From positions 28,125-74,301 of the forward strand of contig QCTJ01000008.1 of assembly GCA_003211205.1 (NCBI GenBank): a stretch of 46,177 nucleotides of DNA, written 5' to 3'. The DNA comes from Synechococcus sp. AG-673-F03 (GTDB taxonomy: Bacteria; Cyanobacteriota; Cyanobacteriia; PCC-6307; Cyanobiaceae). The notes beneath the pieces are model-generated. The model did not search any database. It was not told the origin of the DNA and saw nothing but the letters and a program-made list of their open reading frames with translations. Numbering within the stretch: the first letter of the stretch is position 1; every line of letters starts with the position of its first letter. Of the stretch, positions 8,507 to 18,280 are shown one piece after another. The position numbers and the translations under genes are program-made.

Positions 8507-9360
8507 CAGCGGCCACCGACAGCAGGCATGGGGCCACGCCGTCCCTGACTGATCGATCCCTCGAGAAAGGAGCAGAGATGATCGGCCAGAGGCATCAGGG
8601 GCTGCACACGGGCCAGCCGCAGACCCTCAGCGATGACGTGATCTGAGCGATAGAGCAGTGCCCAAACATCCTGAAGCTGCTTGATTTCCTGACCCTGATC
8701 CTTGCGATCCAGTCCGCGCCTGCGCAGACCCACGCGGTTGAGGCCGCGCACCCTTCCAGGATGACCCTCAACAAGGCAATAGGGAGGCACATCCCTGTCC
8801 ACCCTTGTCATGCCTCCAACCATGGCCATCCCGCCGATCTGCACGAACTGGTGGATTCCCAAGCATCCACCGATCACAGCCTTGTCCTCTATCAGAACAT
8901 GACCGGCAACTTGAATGCCGTTGGACATCACGATGCCGTTGCCCAGAAGGCAGTTGTGTCCCAGATGGCAATAGGCCATCAACAGGTTGTGGTCGCCGAT
9001 GCGGGTCTGCTCACCCTCGTCCGTCGCCCGATTGATCGTGACGCATTCACGAATGGTGTTGTGATGTCCGATCACCACCTCTGTCGGAGCTCCCTTGTAC
9101 TTGAGATCCTGAGGCTCCAGCCCGAGGCAAGCACCGGGGAAGATCTTGTTGTGGTCACCGATCACAAGTCGACCATCAAGCACCGCGTGAGGCCCGACCC
9201 AGGTGTTTGAGCCGATGCGAACATCAGGACCCACAACGGCACCAGGACCGATCACGACACCGGCGGCGAGCTCGGCACGGGAATCGACCACCGCAAGCGG
9301 ATGAATCTGGGGAGGACGGTCCTCAGCAGTCACGGCGGGGGATCGCTGTTCACTCATCAT
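8506..9360 (-). CDS. lpxA: UDP-N-acetylglucosamine acyltransferase
   Basis: A 284-residue left-handed beta-helix protein that transfers a 3-hydroxyacyl chain from ACP to UDP-GlcNAc, the first step of lipid A synthesis. Hexapeptide repeats fill residues ~20-190 ([17 protein letters not shown], then [20 protein letters not shown]). The His in [16 protein letters not shown] matches the catalytic His region, and the C-terminal part is helical. The N-terminus has an extra ~18 residues before the first repeat ([13 protein letters not shown]). Two adjacent ATGs at 9360 and 9357 are both possible starts. It begins 2 bases after the fabZ stop. LpxD, which normally follows in the pathway, is not in this window. 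Confidence 0.95.
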   Translation of the reverse strand: MMSEQRSPAVTAEDRPPQIHPLAVVDSRAELAAGVVIGPGAVVGPDVRIGSNTWVGPHAVLDGRLVIGDHNKIFPGACLGLEPQDLKYKGAPTEVVIGHHNTIRECVTINRATDEGEQTRIGDHNLLMAYCHLGHNCLLGNGIVMSNGIQVAGHVLIEDKAVIGGCLGIHQFVQIGGMAMVGGMTRVDRDVPPYCLVEGHPGRVRGLNRVGLRRRGLDRKDQGQEIKQLQDVWALLYRSDHVIAEGLRLARVQPLMPLADHLCSFLEGSISQGRRGPMPAVGGR

Positions 9361-9362
9361 GC

Positions 9363-9827
9363 TCAGTCAACCAGCGAGAACATGAGCTCGCCTGAGCAGA
9401 CCAGCTGACCATCCACCGTGGCCTCCGCCTTCACCTTTCCAAAACGCTTGCGTTTGAGACTCAGCAGCTCACAGGTGATCAGCAACTGATCACCGGGAAT
9501 CACCGGACGGCGGAAGCGAACGCCATCGATACCAGCAAACACAAACAGACCTTTGGGCAGATCGGGCATCTGGGTGACGATCAGGCCGCCCACCTGGGCC
9601 ATGGCCTCAACAATCAACACCCCGGGCATTAACGGGCGCCCGGGGAAATGGCCCTGGAACTGAGGCTCATTGAGCGTGACGTTCTTGATGGCCACTGCTT
9701 TTTCTCCTGGCACGTGCTCCAGGACGCGATCCACCAGAGCGAAGGGATAGCGATGGGGGAGCAGTCCCATAATCTGCTCCGCTGTGAGCAGAGGCTGGGC
9801 TGCGGCGGTAGCGGAAGAGGAAGTCAA
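9363..9827 (-). CDS. fabZ: 3-hydroxyacyl-[ACP] dehydratase
   Basis: A 154-residue hot-dog-fold dehydratase of type II fatty acid synthesis. The catalytic pair is visible: His25 in [14 protein letters not shown] and Glu74 in [26 protein letters not shown] is the family signature. It consumes the same 3-hydroxyacyl-ACP pool that LpxA uses, which explains its place between lpxC and lpxA. The TTG at 9827 is the only good start before the conserved region; it lies 6 bases after the lpxC stop. Confidence 0.95.
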   Translation of the reverse strand: MTSSSATAAAQPLLTAEQIMGLLPHRYPFALVDRVLEHVPGEKAVAIKNVTLNEPQFQGHFPGRPLMPGVLIVEAMAQVGGLIVTQMPDLPKGLFVFAGIDGVRFRRPVIPGDQLLITCELLSLKRKRFGKVKAEATVDGQLVCSGELMFSLVD

Positions 9828-9833
9828 ATCGTT

Positions 9834-10688
9834 TCAGCGCTGAGCATCGGATCGATCGGCCAGGACCGCTGCCAGGTCGGTGTGCAGACCATGGGAGCCG
9901 CGGTAGACCAGCACCTGCGCCCGCGGAAAACCCACAAGCGCCAGATCACCGATCAGGTCCAGAAGCTTATGGCGCACCGGTTCATCGGGATAGCGCAGAG
10001 GTGGATTTAGCCATTGGTCGCCATCACAGACCAGGGCATTATCGAGGGCTCCACCTTGAATCAGCCCCGCTGCACGCAGTTGATCCACCTGCTCACGGAA
10101 GCCGAAGGTGCGGGCTGGAGCGATCTCTGCCACGAAGCTTTCTGGCGTCAGCTCCAGGGCACATTGCTGACGACCGATGGCCGGCTGGGGAAAATCAATC
10201 ACACCCACCAGCATGAACTGTTCAGCAGGAGTAGCGGTGATCACACTGCTGCCTCGATGCAGAGCGATCGGTTGCTGCAGTTGCGGCCGAGCGGGAGCAG
10301 GTGTTGATGCCGGGGCAAGACCAGCCTCAGCGATGGCTTCCACCCATCCCTGAGAGGAGCCGTCCAAGAGGGGGATCTCGCTGCCTTCAACTTCGAGATG
10401 CACGTGCGTGAGACCACACCCGGCGATGGCTGCGAGCAGATGTTCCACCGTGGCGAGCTTGCGATCACCCAGCTCAAGGGTGGTGCAGAGCGGACTGTCT
10501 CGCACCTGAGAAGGCTTGAGCTTGAGCGGCTCACCGCCGTTTGCTGGCCAGCTCACCCAGACGCCCGGCTGAGGCGAAGGCTGAAGGGTGACGGAGACCT
10601 GATCACCGCTATGCAAGCCGATGCCGCTGCGGCTGGCTGGTCCATCCAGGGTCCAGGCTCCGTCGTAATCCTGAGGCCAAAAGCCCAT
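9834..10688 (-). CDS. lpxC: UDP-3-O-acyl-N-acetylglucosamine deacetylase
   Basis: A 284-residue zinc amidase that removes the acetyl group from UDP-3-O-acyl-GlcNAc, the committed step of lipid A synthesis. Zinc ligands are visible as His83 (ATVEHLLAAI), His240 and Asp244 (VRHKLLDLIGD); Glu82 is the general base and His266 (GSHGLHTDLA) the second catalytic residue. Two ~130-residue halves follow the usual duplicated fold. The ATG at 10688 shares a base with the bamA stop (TGATG); a TTG at 10691 would add one residue. The gap to fabZ is 6 bases. Confidence 0.95.
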   Translation of the reverse strand: MGFWPQDYDGAWTLDGPASRSGIGLHSGDQVSVTLQPSPQPGVWVSWPANGGEPLKLKPSQVRDSPLCTTLELGDRKLATVEHLLAAIAGCGLTHVHLEVEGSEIPLLDGSSQGWVEAIAEAGLAPASTPAPARPQLQQPIALHRGSSVITATPAEQFMLVGVIDFPQPAIGRQQCALELTPESFVAEIAPARTFGFREQVDQLRAAGLIQGGALDNALVCDGDQWLNPPLRYPDEPVRHKLLDLIGDLALVGFPRAQVLVYRGSHGLHTDLAAVLADRSDAQR

Positions 10689-12955
10689 CAAAATTTCCAG
10701 CCGACGCCCAAATTGAAGCGGTAATCTCCAGTGAAGTTTTGGCTGGCCACTTCCAGACGCAGTGGCCCCACGGGCGTTGTGACGATCACACCAACACCTG
10801 GAGAAACTCCCGAGCCGGGTTTATCCAGCAGCTCGCCAGGCTTACCGGGAACATTGGATTGAGATCCGAAATCGGTACCTGCATCGATAAACACTTCGCC
10901 GGCGAAAATACTGAAGATGGGGAAGCGGTATTCGATGGTTGCTTCTCCGAAACTACGACCGACAGCCAAATCACAATCGAACCAGCCACGAACTGAATTG
11001 GATCCACCCAGGCAGAAGGCTTCATAGGGAGGTAAATCACCTATCACGGTGCCCGCCTTGACTTGAAAAGCCAATGCCTGAGGGCAGTTCTCTGGTTCAC
11101 CCTCCTTAGGACGACAGCCTTTGGAAAGCTTCAACCATTTAACTGGAATGAAATGGGTGTAGCTGGTGCGAACGCGGTTAAAGGTTGGCGAGTTCTCTCC
11201 AATCGAAACGTATTGCTCAGTGCCAAAACTGAAAAAATTACCCGAAGTCGGGTTTCTACCGTCATTCAATGTGTTGTAAGTGGTTGCAAGTCGAACACTC
11301 GCAAGAGTATTTCGATCGGCACAATTAAACGAGGTACAAATGACCTCGTCATTGTCTATTCGATCATTTTTAATCTTATCGCTGGGTATTCCATAGGGCC
11401 TGGTATCACCTGCATAATTAATCGGACGAACAGCCTGAAGATTTAGCCCAGCCAAAATCTGCCAGGGGACCTTCTTAAAAGGATCTCCACCATTGAGCGG
11501 ACGGGAAAAAATTACGTTGCCACCAACACGCTCTAACGCGATTGAATCACCCTCGTAGTCAAACCAGCTGGTGCTGCCAAATTGCTCACTGGCATCAGTA
11601 ACATTATCAAATTTACTGTTAGCCGGATTGTTAGTAGAATCAATCGAATAGGAATACTCAGAATTGTTGTTCTGATAATCGCGAAGACTGACAATATCTC
11701 CATTGTTCTGGCTCTGGAAGACCTGAGGAACTTCCCGGCTCAGGAACACGGAAGTCCGGAAAGAGGTGCGATGGCTGTCTCCTTTGATCCAAGGGTCGGA
11801 GAAGGTGAGGTTAGCCAGCCCGCCGAACTGTCCGTAAGTGACATTGAGTGCCAGGTCCCAGGCACGCCCAAACAGATTGCTATCGGAAAGCTGAACCTGA
11901 CCAAAGACGCCCTGACTTTGGCTATAGCCAAGACCACCTGAAAGGGAGCCAGTGGACTGCTCGACGATGCCGAGAACGATGGTGACGAAACCTGGCTCAC
12001 CAGTCACAGGTCTCAAGGTCACCTTCACATCACTGAACAGCGAGGTGCCGTACAAACGCCGGATGTCGCTCTCGAGCTGATTGCGATTGAATGGTTCGCC
12101 TGGCTTGATGGAGATCTCCCTACTCACAACCCAAGGCTTGGTCTTGCCGTTGATCGGCTCTCCTTTCTCGTTGGTGTCTTCCCCTTCCTTGTTGATGAAT
12201 TTCACCTCGATACCCGCCACGCTGCCGATCAGCACTTTCAGCTGCACGACGCCATCAGGACTGACCCTGGTGGGCCCACTCACACGGGCGAGTGAATAAC
12301 CCTGATCGGCGTACCACTTCTGCAGCTGCTTCATGCGCAGCTGCAACTCATTGAGGTTGAGCGTGCGGCCGTAATCGGAACTGAAGGTGTCCTCAATAAC
12401 CTGGGGCTCAATCTTGTTGTCCTCAGGTTCGAGAACAACCTCAGTCATCACAGGATTGGGCACCACCTGAACAGCAAGCTGAACACCCAGGGGACCGTTG
12501 ACCGGCTCAATGCGTACGTCTGAAAACCATCCGGTGGCGTAAATGTCATCGAGATCAAGCTTCAGCTCCTCCCTCGTCACCCTGCTACCAGGGCGCACAC
12601 GCATGGCGTCGTAAGCAGCGAGCTCGAGACGCTCCTGTTCGGGGTGTCCATCGATGCCCTCAATGATCACCTCGGTAATCAGCACCCTGGGCTGTTCAGG
12701 TCCTTCATCAATCGGCTCGGCAACAGGTGTTGCTGCAGGGACAGGGTTGACCTCAATCTGCTCGACCTCGATCTGCTCTTCCGTTATCTCTGCCTCTACA
12801 CCCTGTGGATCAACCGCTACCTCCTCAGCAGCAACCTGAATATCTTCAGCCTGGGCTTGAAGGGGCAGGCCACTAATCAAAGGCAGAGCGAGGGCAAACC
12901 CCACTGCGCCTCGCCGAACGGCGTTCTTGGTTCGGCTGGAGGAGAAAGCGACCAT
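10688..12955 (-). CDS. bamA: Omp85/BamA outer-membrane assembly factor
   Basis: A protein of about 755 residues that inserts beta-barrel proteins into the outer membrane. A signal peptide ends near LPLQAQA|ED. A Glu/Pro-rich acidic linker follows (residues ~40-75), then POTRA domains (ITEVIIEGIDGHPEQERLEL; ARVSGPTRVSPDGVVQLKV; KPGEPFNRNQLESDIRRLYG), and a C-terminal ~400-residue barrel ending in the Phe-terminated GVGWKF. CLGGSNSVRGWFDCDLAVGR is the conserved VRGY-like lid loop. Three POTRAs fit the cyanobacterial form. The ATG at 12955 is preferred; a GTG at 12985 would add 10 residues. It lies just after purC and is translationally coupled to lpxC. Confidence 0.93.
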   Translation of the reverse strand: MVAFSSSRTKNAVRRGAVGFALALPLISGLPLQAQAEDIQVAAEEVAVDPQGVEAEITEEQIEVEQIEVNPVPAATPVAEPIDEGPEQPRVLITEVIIEGIDGHPEQERLELAAYDAMRVRPGSRVTREELKLDLDDIYATGWFSDVRIEPVNGPLGVQLAVQVVPNPVMTEVVLEPEDNKIEPQVIEDTFSSDYGRTLNLNELQLRMKQLQKWYADQGYSLARVSGPTRVSPDGVVQLKVLIGSVAGIEVKFINKEGEDTNEKGEPINGKTKPWVVSREISIKPGEPFNRNQLESDIRRLYGTSLFSDVKVTLRPVTGEPGFVTIVLGIVEQSTGSLSGGLGYSQSQGVFGQVQLSDSNLFGRAWDLALNVTYGQFGGLANLTFSDPWIKGDSHRTSFRTSVFLSREVPQVFQSQNNGDIVSLRDYQNNNSEYSYSIDSTNNPANSKFDNVTDASEQFGSTSWFDYEGDSIALERVGGNVIFSRPLNGGDPFKKVPWQILAGLNLQAVRPINYAGDTRPYGIPSDKIKNDRIDNDEVICTSFNCADRNTLASVRLATTYNTLNDGRNPTSGNFFSFGTEQYVSIGENSPTFNRVRTSYTHFIPVKWLKLSKGCRPKEGEPENCPQALAFQVKAGTVIGDLPPYEAFCLGGSNSVRGWFDCDLAVGRSFGEATIEYRFPIFSIFAGEVFIDAGTDFGSQSNVPGKPGELLDKPGSGVSPGVGVIVTTPVGPLRLEVASQNFTGDYRFNLGVGWKF

Positions 12956-12999
12956 TGGGAGATGGAAGTCGGCCGGGCCGGCCACAAACGTCGCTGAAC

Positions 13000-13752
13000 T
13001 TAACTGCAGTTGTGGGGTGTCGGGCAGGCCCCTTGTACCCGTTTGCAGACCTCCCCGTAGGCCTCGATCACTCCACCTAGGTCCTTACGGAATCGGTCCT
13101 TGTCGAGAATGCGCTCCTCCGCATCCATGCAGGACAGGTCCCAGAGCCGACAGGTATCAGGGCTGATCTCATCAGCCACAAGCAGCTCACCGGCCGCATT
13201 CAGTCCAAGCTCAAGCTTGAAATCCACCAGCTGCAAGCCGATTTCCTTGAAAAAAGGCATCAGCACCGCATTGACTTTTCTGGCGAGCACCTCGATTCGT
13301 CCACACATCTCAGTGGAAACCAAACCAAGCAGCTCTAGACGAGCATCCGTCAGCAACGGATCTCCGAGACCATCATCCTTGTAATACAGATCGAGCAAAG
13401 CCGGCTCAAGGACTGTTCCCTGGACAATCGGCGTTTCGCGACAAAGCGAGCCGGTCGCGATGTTGCGCAGCACCACCTCAATTGGAATCACCTCGACGCG
13501 CTGGACAACCATCCAAGTCTCCTCAGCGATTCCGCAGTAATGGGTAGGAATTCCCGCCCGCTCCAGCACTTCGAACAAACAGGCTGAAATCCTGCAGTTG
13601 AGACGCCCCTTGTCTGCCAGCTGAGCCTTTTTCTGAGCATTAAAAGCAGTGGCATCATTTTTAAACTCCACCAGAACTTGCTGGTCGCTTGAACCGGCAT
13701 ATATGCGCTTGGCTTTGCCCTCGTAAAGAAGGTCGCCGTGGAGAATGATCAT
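13000..13752 (-). CDS. purC: SAICAR synthase
   Basis: A 250-residue phosphoribosylaminoimidazole-succinocarboxamide synthase that joins CAIR and aspartate using ATP in purine synthesis. Family blocks are [11 protein letters not shown] near the N-terminus, [18 protein letters not shown] in the middle, LVDFKLELG, and [15 protein letters not shown] near the C-terminus, where the acidic residues bind metal-ATP. Length is slightly above the 235-240 norm because of a short C-terminal tail. The ATG at 13752 overlaps the stop of the upstream hypothetical by 4 bases (ATGA). bamA follows within 15-45 bases on the same strand, so purine and outer-membrane genes may share a transcript. Confidence 0.96.
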   Translation of the reverse strand: MIILHGDLLYEGKAKRIYAGSSDQQVLVEFKNDATAFNAQKKAQLADKGRLNCRISACLFEVLERAGIPTHYCGIAEETWMVVQRVEVIPIEVVLRNIATGSLCRETPIVQGTVLEPALLDLYYKDDGLGDPLLTDARLELLGLVSTEMCGRIEVLARKVNAVLMPFFKEIGLQLVDFKLELGLNAAGELLVADEISPDTCRLWDLSCMDAEERILDKDRFRKDLGGVIEAYGEVCKRVQGACPTPHNCS

Positions 13753-14744
13753 GGCTGCTCGTTGACGCCGGTCGCGCCAGCTTCAGGTGATGGTGATTCT
13801 CCCAGCGCGGCGTGGCCACCCGGCGCCCGTGGAGAACGCAATTCCTGCTGCAGCTGCTGGTGTTTCTCAAGAGACACTCCTCGCAGATCCTGATCAAGAT
13901 CCAGCAAGGTGAAGCGATCATCCACCCTGGTTGCCAGCCGCCGCAGACGTTTCCGGGGACGATCACCGCTGCCGCCACTGGCAAGCTCAAGCCGCAGCTG
14001 TAACCGCAGCAAGTCCTCCGCCTGGTTCCAGGCCTGCACAGCCGCCGCCTGATCGAGAGCCGCCTCGATCAACGATGCGCTGCGTTCGGGCTCCATCACA
14101 CCCAGCAGTTCAGCCGCCAGACCCAGACGACGTGCCGCAATGACCCCTGTCGTCCGCCCGGCAAGCAAGGTGATCACAGCCTGATCAGGCCGCCCGGAGG
14201 CTATCTGCGCTTCGGTCAGAAGATCAAGAGCTGATCGCGTGGTGGGCAGTCCTTGCTCATCTAGACCCACAACAAGCTGCTCAGCATCGAGCCTGGTGAG
14301 ATCTCCTTCTGCCAAACGCAACAGAGCCAGGACAATGCGCTCCTGATCCAATGCCGCACTGGCAGCCTGCCAGGACAACAGCAACCATTCCCGACGGCGA
14401 GAGCCTGGACCGGGTCCGTAGCGACTGAGGACCACCTGTGCGCTATCTGGCGCCTTGCAGGACATCAGAGCCCTTGCATTGGCCATCACCACATCAAACG
14501 TCTGCGGGGCTGGCGCAACCAGCATCAGTCGATCACGCAGCAGCTGGAGACGTTCATTGACTCCAAAGCTGGCCGAGTCCTCGCAGGCCAGTTTCAGATC
14601 AGAAAGGCCTCCTTCGATCAGCACAATCTCGAAGGCCTCCTGGGGCATTGGCGCTGCGGATTGGAGCGACACCGAGGAGCCAGGCCCTGCAGAGCCTGGC
14701 ACCGCCGCCAAGAGAAGTGAAAGAGGCAGAGGGAGCAAACCCAT
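13749..14744 (-). CDS. Exported helical-repeat hypothetical protein
   Basis: A 331-residue protein starting [20 protein letters not shown], a good signal peptide with cleavage near residue 20. The mature part is almost entirely alpha-helical and rich in Leu/Ala/Gln with recurrent ~35-residue blocks ([60 protein letters not shown]), suggesting a TPR-like solenoid that binds protein partners in the periplasm. The frame extends upstream to 14885, but that would overlap the divergent purD start and adds no conserved-looking sequence, so the ATG at 14744 is chosen. It overlaps purC by 4 bases. The function is unknown; an envelope role is inferred from the signal peptide and the downstream bamA-lpx genes. 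Confidence 0.78.
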   Translation of the reverse strand: MGLLPLPLSLLLAAVPGSAGPGSSVSLQSAAPMPQEAFEIVLIEGGLSDLKLACEDSASFGVNERLQLLRDRLMLVAPAPQTFDVVMANARALMSCKAPDSAQVVLSRYGPGPGSRRREWLLLSWQAASAALDQERIVLALLRLAEGDLTRLDAEQLVVGLDEQGLPTTRSALDLLTEAQIASGRPDQAVITLLAGRTTGVIAARRLGLAAELLGVMEPERSASLIEAALDQAAAVQAWNQAEDLLRLQLRLELASGGSGDRPRKRLRRLATRVDDRFTLLDLDQDLRGVSLEKHQQLQQELRSPRAPGGHAALGESPSPEAGATGVNEQP

Positions 14745-14845
14745 GGGCCGGAAGGCGTTCAACAAAGATGGAACGATCTCTCCGCCATCAACAACAGCGG
14801 AGCGACGTTCAAACCTAAGGGCCTCCGCCCGAAACGCTTGCCTCC

Positions 14846-16162
14846 ATGGCCCATTCCAGCTCCCGTCCTCAGACCCTGCCTCCACTCCGTCATCTGCTCG
14901 TGGTGGGTGGTGGTGGCCGTGAACAGGCTTTGGCCTGGGCCTTGCGCCGCTGCCCAGGAGTTGAGGCTGTGTGGGTGACTCCTGGAAACGGAGGAACCGA
15001 AGACCTCGACGACTGCAAATCGCTAGCTGTTGGGGAACAGGATGCCGCGGGCCTGATCAAAGCCTGCAAGGAGCAGGCGATCGATCTGGTAGTAATCGGA
15101 CCGGAAGCACCCCTGGCCGCCGGGGTGGCCGATCGTTTACGAGATGCAGGACTGGCGGTGTTTGGCCCCAGCGCCGAAGGAGCCAAACTGGAAGCAAGCA
15201 AGGCCTGGGCGAAGGCTTTGATGCACGAAGCCAAAATTCCCACCGCGGGGCACTGGACTGTCGCGAGCGCCAGTGAGGGGCTGGAGCTGCTGGAAGAGCT
15301 GCAACGACCACTGGTAGTGAAAGCCGATGGCTTGGCAGCCGGCAAGGGAGTGACTGTCGCCGAAACCCTCGAAGAAACTGCCGCAGCGATCCGTGAGGCC
15401 TTTGCTGGACGCTTCGGCTCCGCAGGCGAGCGGCTGGTTCTGGAAGAGCGCCTTCAAGGTCCTGAGGTGTCCGTTTTCGCTTTATGCGATGGCGAGCGCA
15501 TGGTGCTGTTACCGCCGGCTCAAGACCACAAGCGGCTGCTCGAGGGCGATCGGGGACCGAACACCGGAGGCATGGGCGCCTACGCACCCGCTCCATTGCT
15601 TGATCAGTCTGGGCTCGATCAGGTGCAGCAGCTTGTGCTCAAACCCACTCTGCAAGCCCTGAGAAAACGGGGAATCCAATACAGAGGAGTGATCTATGCC
15701 GGACTGATGCTGACCCAGCAGGGGCCCCAGGTGATCGAATTCAACTGTCGCTTCGGTGATCCTGAATGCCAGACCCTGATGCCCCTGATGGGTCCTGAAC
15801 TCGCAAAGGTTCTGCACGCCTGCGCCCTCGGCTGTCTGGATCAGGCACCCGAACTCTCGGTTACCAAAACATGCAGCGCTTGTGTTGTCGCAGCCGCTGA
15901 GGGCTATCCCGAGACTCCACGCAAAGGAGATCTCATTCAGCTGCAGCCTGATCCCGACCAACAGCGGCAACTGTTTCATGCCGGGACACATCGTCAGGAC
16001 GATGGCCAGGTGATGACTGCCGGAGGACGGGTACTAACGCAGGTCGCCCAGGCAGCGGACTTTGATCAAGCCTTCGCCAGCGCCTACGCAGGACTCGCAT
16101 TGGTGCGGTTCAACGGGATGCAGTTCCGTCGCGACATCGGTCACCAGGTGCGCCGGTCCTAG
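14846..16162 (+). CDS. purD: Phosphoribosylamine-glycine ligase
   Basis: A 438-residue ATP-grasp enzyme that forms GAR from phosphoribosylamine and glycine, an early step of purine synthesis. Signatures are HLLVVGGGGREQALAWAL at the N-terminus, PLVVKADGLAAGKGVTVA (ATP binding), RGPNTGGMGAYAP, and VIEFNCRFGDPECQ, the metal-binding motif. Length is normal. The ATG at 14846 is about 100 bases from the divergent hypothetical-purC transcript. nblS follows 24 bases downstream on the same strand. Confidence 0.97.
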   Translation: MAHSSSRPQTLPPLRHLLVVGGGGREQALAWALRRCPGVEAVWVTPGNGGTEDLDDCKSLAVGEQDAAGLIKACKEQAIDLVVIGPEAPLAAGVADRLRDAGLAVFGPSAEGAKLEASKAWAKALMHEAKIPTAGHWTVASASEGLELLEELQRPLVVKADGLAAGKGVTVAETLEETAAAIREAFAGRFGSAGERLVLEERLQGPEVSVFALCDGERMVLLPPAQDHKRLLEGDRGPNTGGMGAYAPAPLLDQSGLDQVQQLVLKPTLQALRKRGIQYRGVIYAGLMLTQQGPQVIEFNCRFGDPECQTLMPLMGPELAKVLHACALGCLDQAPELSVTKTCSACVVAAAEGYPETPRKGDLIQLQPDPDQQRQLFHAGTHRQDDGQVMTAGGRVLTQVAQAADFDQAFASAYAGLALVRFNGMQFRRDIGHQVRRS

Positions 16163-16186
16163 GGTAGGTCGATGTGATTCGGCGGA

Positions 16187-18280
16187 ATGGCCAGCGATCC
16201 AGCCACGGCTCAGAACGAGGCCCCTGCGGAATGGGCAACTCCAATCGCCGGAGCTGAGCAAACAACCACTAGGGGGTTTTGGCCGCAGGCCCGCTCCTGG
16301 TGGGCCGAATTCAGCCTTCAGACCAAACTGCTAGCTGTGGCCACCCTGGTGGTGAGCCTGATGATGACGGGCATCACCTTCTTTGCGCTGAATGGGATTC
16401 AGCGCGACACGGCGATGAACGACACCCGTTACGCGAGGGATCTAGGTCTGCTACTGGCGGGCAATGTCAGCGAGCTGGTGGCTGAAGGTCGTGATCGCGA
16501 ACTCGCCAATGTCACGGAAACCTTCTGGCGCTCGAGCAGAAGCCTCCGCTACATCTTTTTCGCCGACCCTGACGGCATTGTCTATTTGGGTATTCCCGTC
16601 AGCGGTAGTGATGATGCAAGCAATGCAGATCTGCGCCTGAGCCGGCGTCTGGAACTGCCTGATGAACTGCGCAACCGAACTCAGAATCCGCTGGTCCGCC
16701 AGCACATGACGCCCCAGGGGCAAGTCACGGATGTGTTCGTGCCGCTGGTTGAGAACAACAATTACCTCGGAGTGCTGGCTCTTGGAGTGAACCCCAACGA
16801 GACCGCTCTCGCCAGTGCCGCCCTCACCCGTGAGGTCACGGTGGCTGTGTTCATATCAATCTGGGTTCTGGTGATTCTGGGCGCTGTTTTTAACGCGCTG
16901 ACTATCACGCGTCCGGTCAAGGAGCTGTTGAGAGGCGTCCGATCTATTGGTGATGGTGACTTCCGCGCTCGCATAGGCCTGCCGATGGGTGGCGAATTGG
17001 GAGAACTGTTGGATGGCTTCAACGCCATGGCCTCACAGCTGCAGGACTATGACGCCGCGAACATCGAAGAACTACAGGCAGCTCAGGTCAAGCAGGCGTC
17101 GCTGATCGCCACCATGGCCGACGGCGCGGTTCTGCTCGACGGTGATGGTCGCATCGTGCTCGTCAACCCGACGGCGCGACGTTTGTTTCGATGGGAAGGT
17201 CGCAATCTCGAAGGCCAAGACTTTCTCAATGAGCTGCCGGAACTGCTGTCCGTTGAACTGCATGATCCGCTCGATGCCGTGTTCTCCAAGCAAACGGACA
17301 CCAATGAGCTGCGCAGCAGTATTGGCGATCCACCGAGGACCCTGCGTTTCGTGATCCAGGCGGTGCGCGAACCAAGCGGCGACACCCTCAAGGGCATCGC
17401 CGTCACCATCCAGGACCTCACACGGGAAGTGGAGCTGAATGCCGCTCAGAGCCGTTTCATCAGCAACGTCTCCCACGAACTACGCACACCGTTGTTCAAC
17501 ATCAAGAGTTACGTGGAGACTCTCCACGACATGGGAGACCAGCTCAGCGAAGAGGATCGAAAAGAATTTCTTGGCGTTGCCAATTCGGAGACAGATCGCC
17601 TCACCCGACTCGTGAACGACGTTCTCGATCTGTCCAGGCTGGAATCCAATCGCGTTGTGCAGTTTTCTCCAGTCGATCTCCGTCCTGGCCTGGAGCAAGC
17701 CCTGCGCAGCTATCAACTCAACGCGAGCGACAAGCAGGTTGAGCTGAGCCTGGAAGCTGACCGCGACCTCCCCGATGTTCTGGGTAACTGGGACCTGATC
17801 CTGCAGGTTCTCGACAATCTGATCGGCAATGCTCTGAAGTTCAGTCGCAGCGGCGGGCGACTAACGGTCAGGGCTTACACCTGGCCAGACAGCTGTCAGA
17901 TGACACCTTCGGAAGCAGAGATCCACAGCAACGATGGGCCCACCTGCACCCTGAGTTCACCATTACCGAAGATCCGGGTTGAAGTCTGTGACACCGGCTA
18001 TGGCATCAGTGAAGAAAGCCAGCAACGCATCTTTGAGCGCTTTTACCGGGTTGAGAATGCTGTTCACACCGAGGTGGGCACTGGCCTTGGACTGTCGATC
18101 GTTCGAGGCATCCTCGAAAAACATGACACCATGATCTCAATGGCCAGTGAGCCTGACGTTGGCACCACATTTTGGTTTGAGCTGCCGCTAGCTCAGGAAG
18201 ACCCCGAGGAGTTGAGGTGGAAAGCTGAACGCCAAAGTGACGGCGAACGCCTGGCTTTGACACAGAACATAGAAAGCTGA
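16187..18280 (+). CDS. nblS: NblS (Hik33/DspA-type) sensor histidine kinase
   Basis: A 697-residue membrane histidine kinase that in cyanobacteria signals high light, nutrient and other stresses to RpaB and controls photosynthesis genes. Order of domains: cytoplasmic tail, TM1 at ~48-68, an extracytoplasmic sensor loop, TM2 at ~218-240, HAMP ~241-292, PAS ~305-410, and HisKA with phosphoacceptor His430 in FISNVSHELRTPLFNIKSYV. The kinase domain follows, with an N box (DNLIGNALKFS), DTGYGIS, FERFYRVE and GTGLGLSIV. All catalytic boxes are intact. It starts 24 bases after purD. Its TGA abuts the kaiC stop with no spacer (TGATCA). Confidence 0.95.
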   Translation: MASDPATAQNEAPAEWATPIAGAEQTTTRGFWPQARSWWAEFSLQTKLLAVATLVVSLMMTGITFFALNGIQRDTAMNDTRYARDLGLLLAGNVSELVAEGRDRELANVTETFWRSSRSLRYIFFADPDGIVYLGIPVSGSDDASNADLRLSRRLELPDELRNRTQNPLVRQHMTPQGQVTDVFVPLVENNNYLGVLALGVNPNETALASAALTREVTVAVFISIWVLVILGAVFNALTITRPVKELLRGVRSIGDGDFRARIGLPMGGELGELLDGFNAMASQLQDYDAANIEELQAAQVKQASLIATMADGAVLLDGDGRIVLVNPTARRLFRWEGRNLEGQDFLNELPELLSVELHDPLDAVFSKQTDTNELRSSIGDPPRTLRFVIQAVREPSGDTLKGIAVTIQDLTREVELNAAQSRFISNVSHELRTPLFNIKSYVETLHDMGDQLSEEDRKEFLGVANSETDRLTRLVNDVLDLSRLESNRVVQFSPVDLRPGLEQALRSYQLNASDKQVELSLEADRDLPDVLGNWDLILQVLDNLIGNALKFSRSGGRLTVRAYTWPDSCQMTPSEAEIHSNDGPTCTLSSPLPKIRVEVCDTGYGISEESQQRIFERFYRVENAVHTEVGTGLGLSIVRGILEKHDTMISMASEPDVGTTFWFELPLAQEDPEELRWKAERQSDGERLALTQNIES

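Noticed and set aside
14780-14802. 6-bp inverted repeat (CTCCGC/GCGGAG) between the hypothetical gene and purD
   Set aside because: An 11-base loop and no T-tract; could arise by chance in GC-rich DNA.
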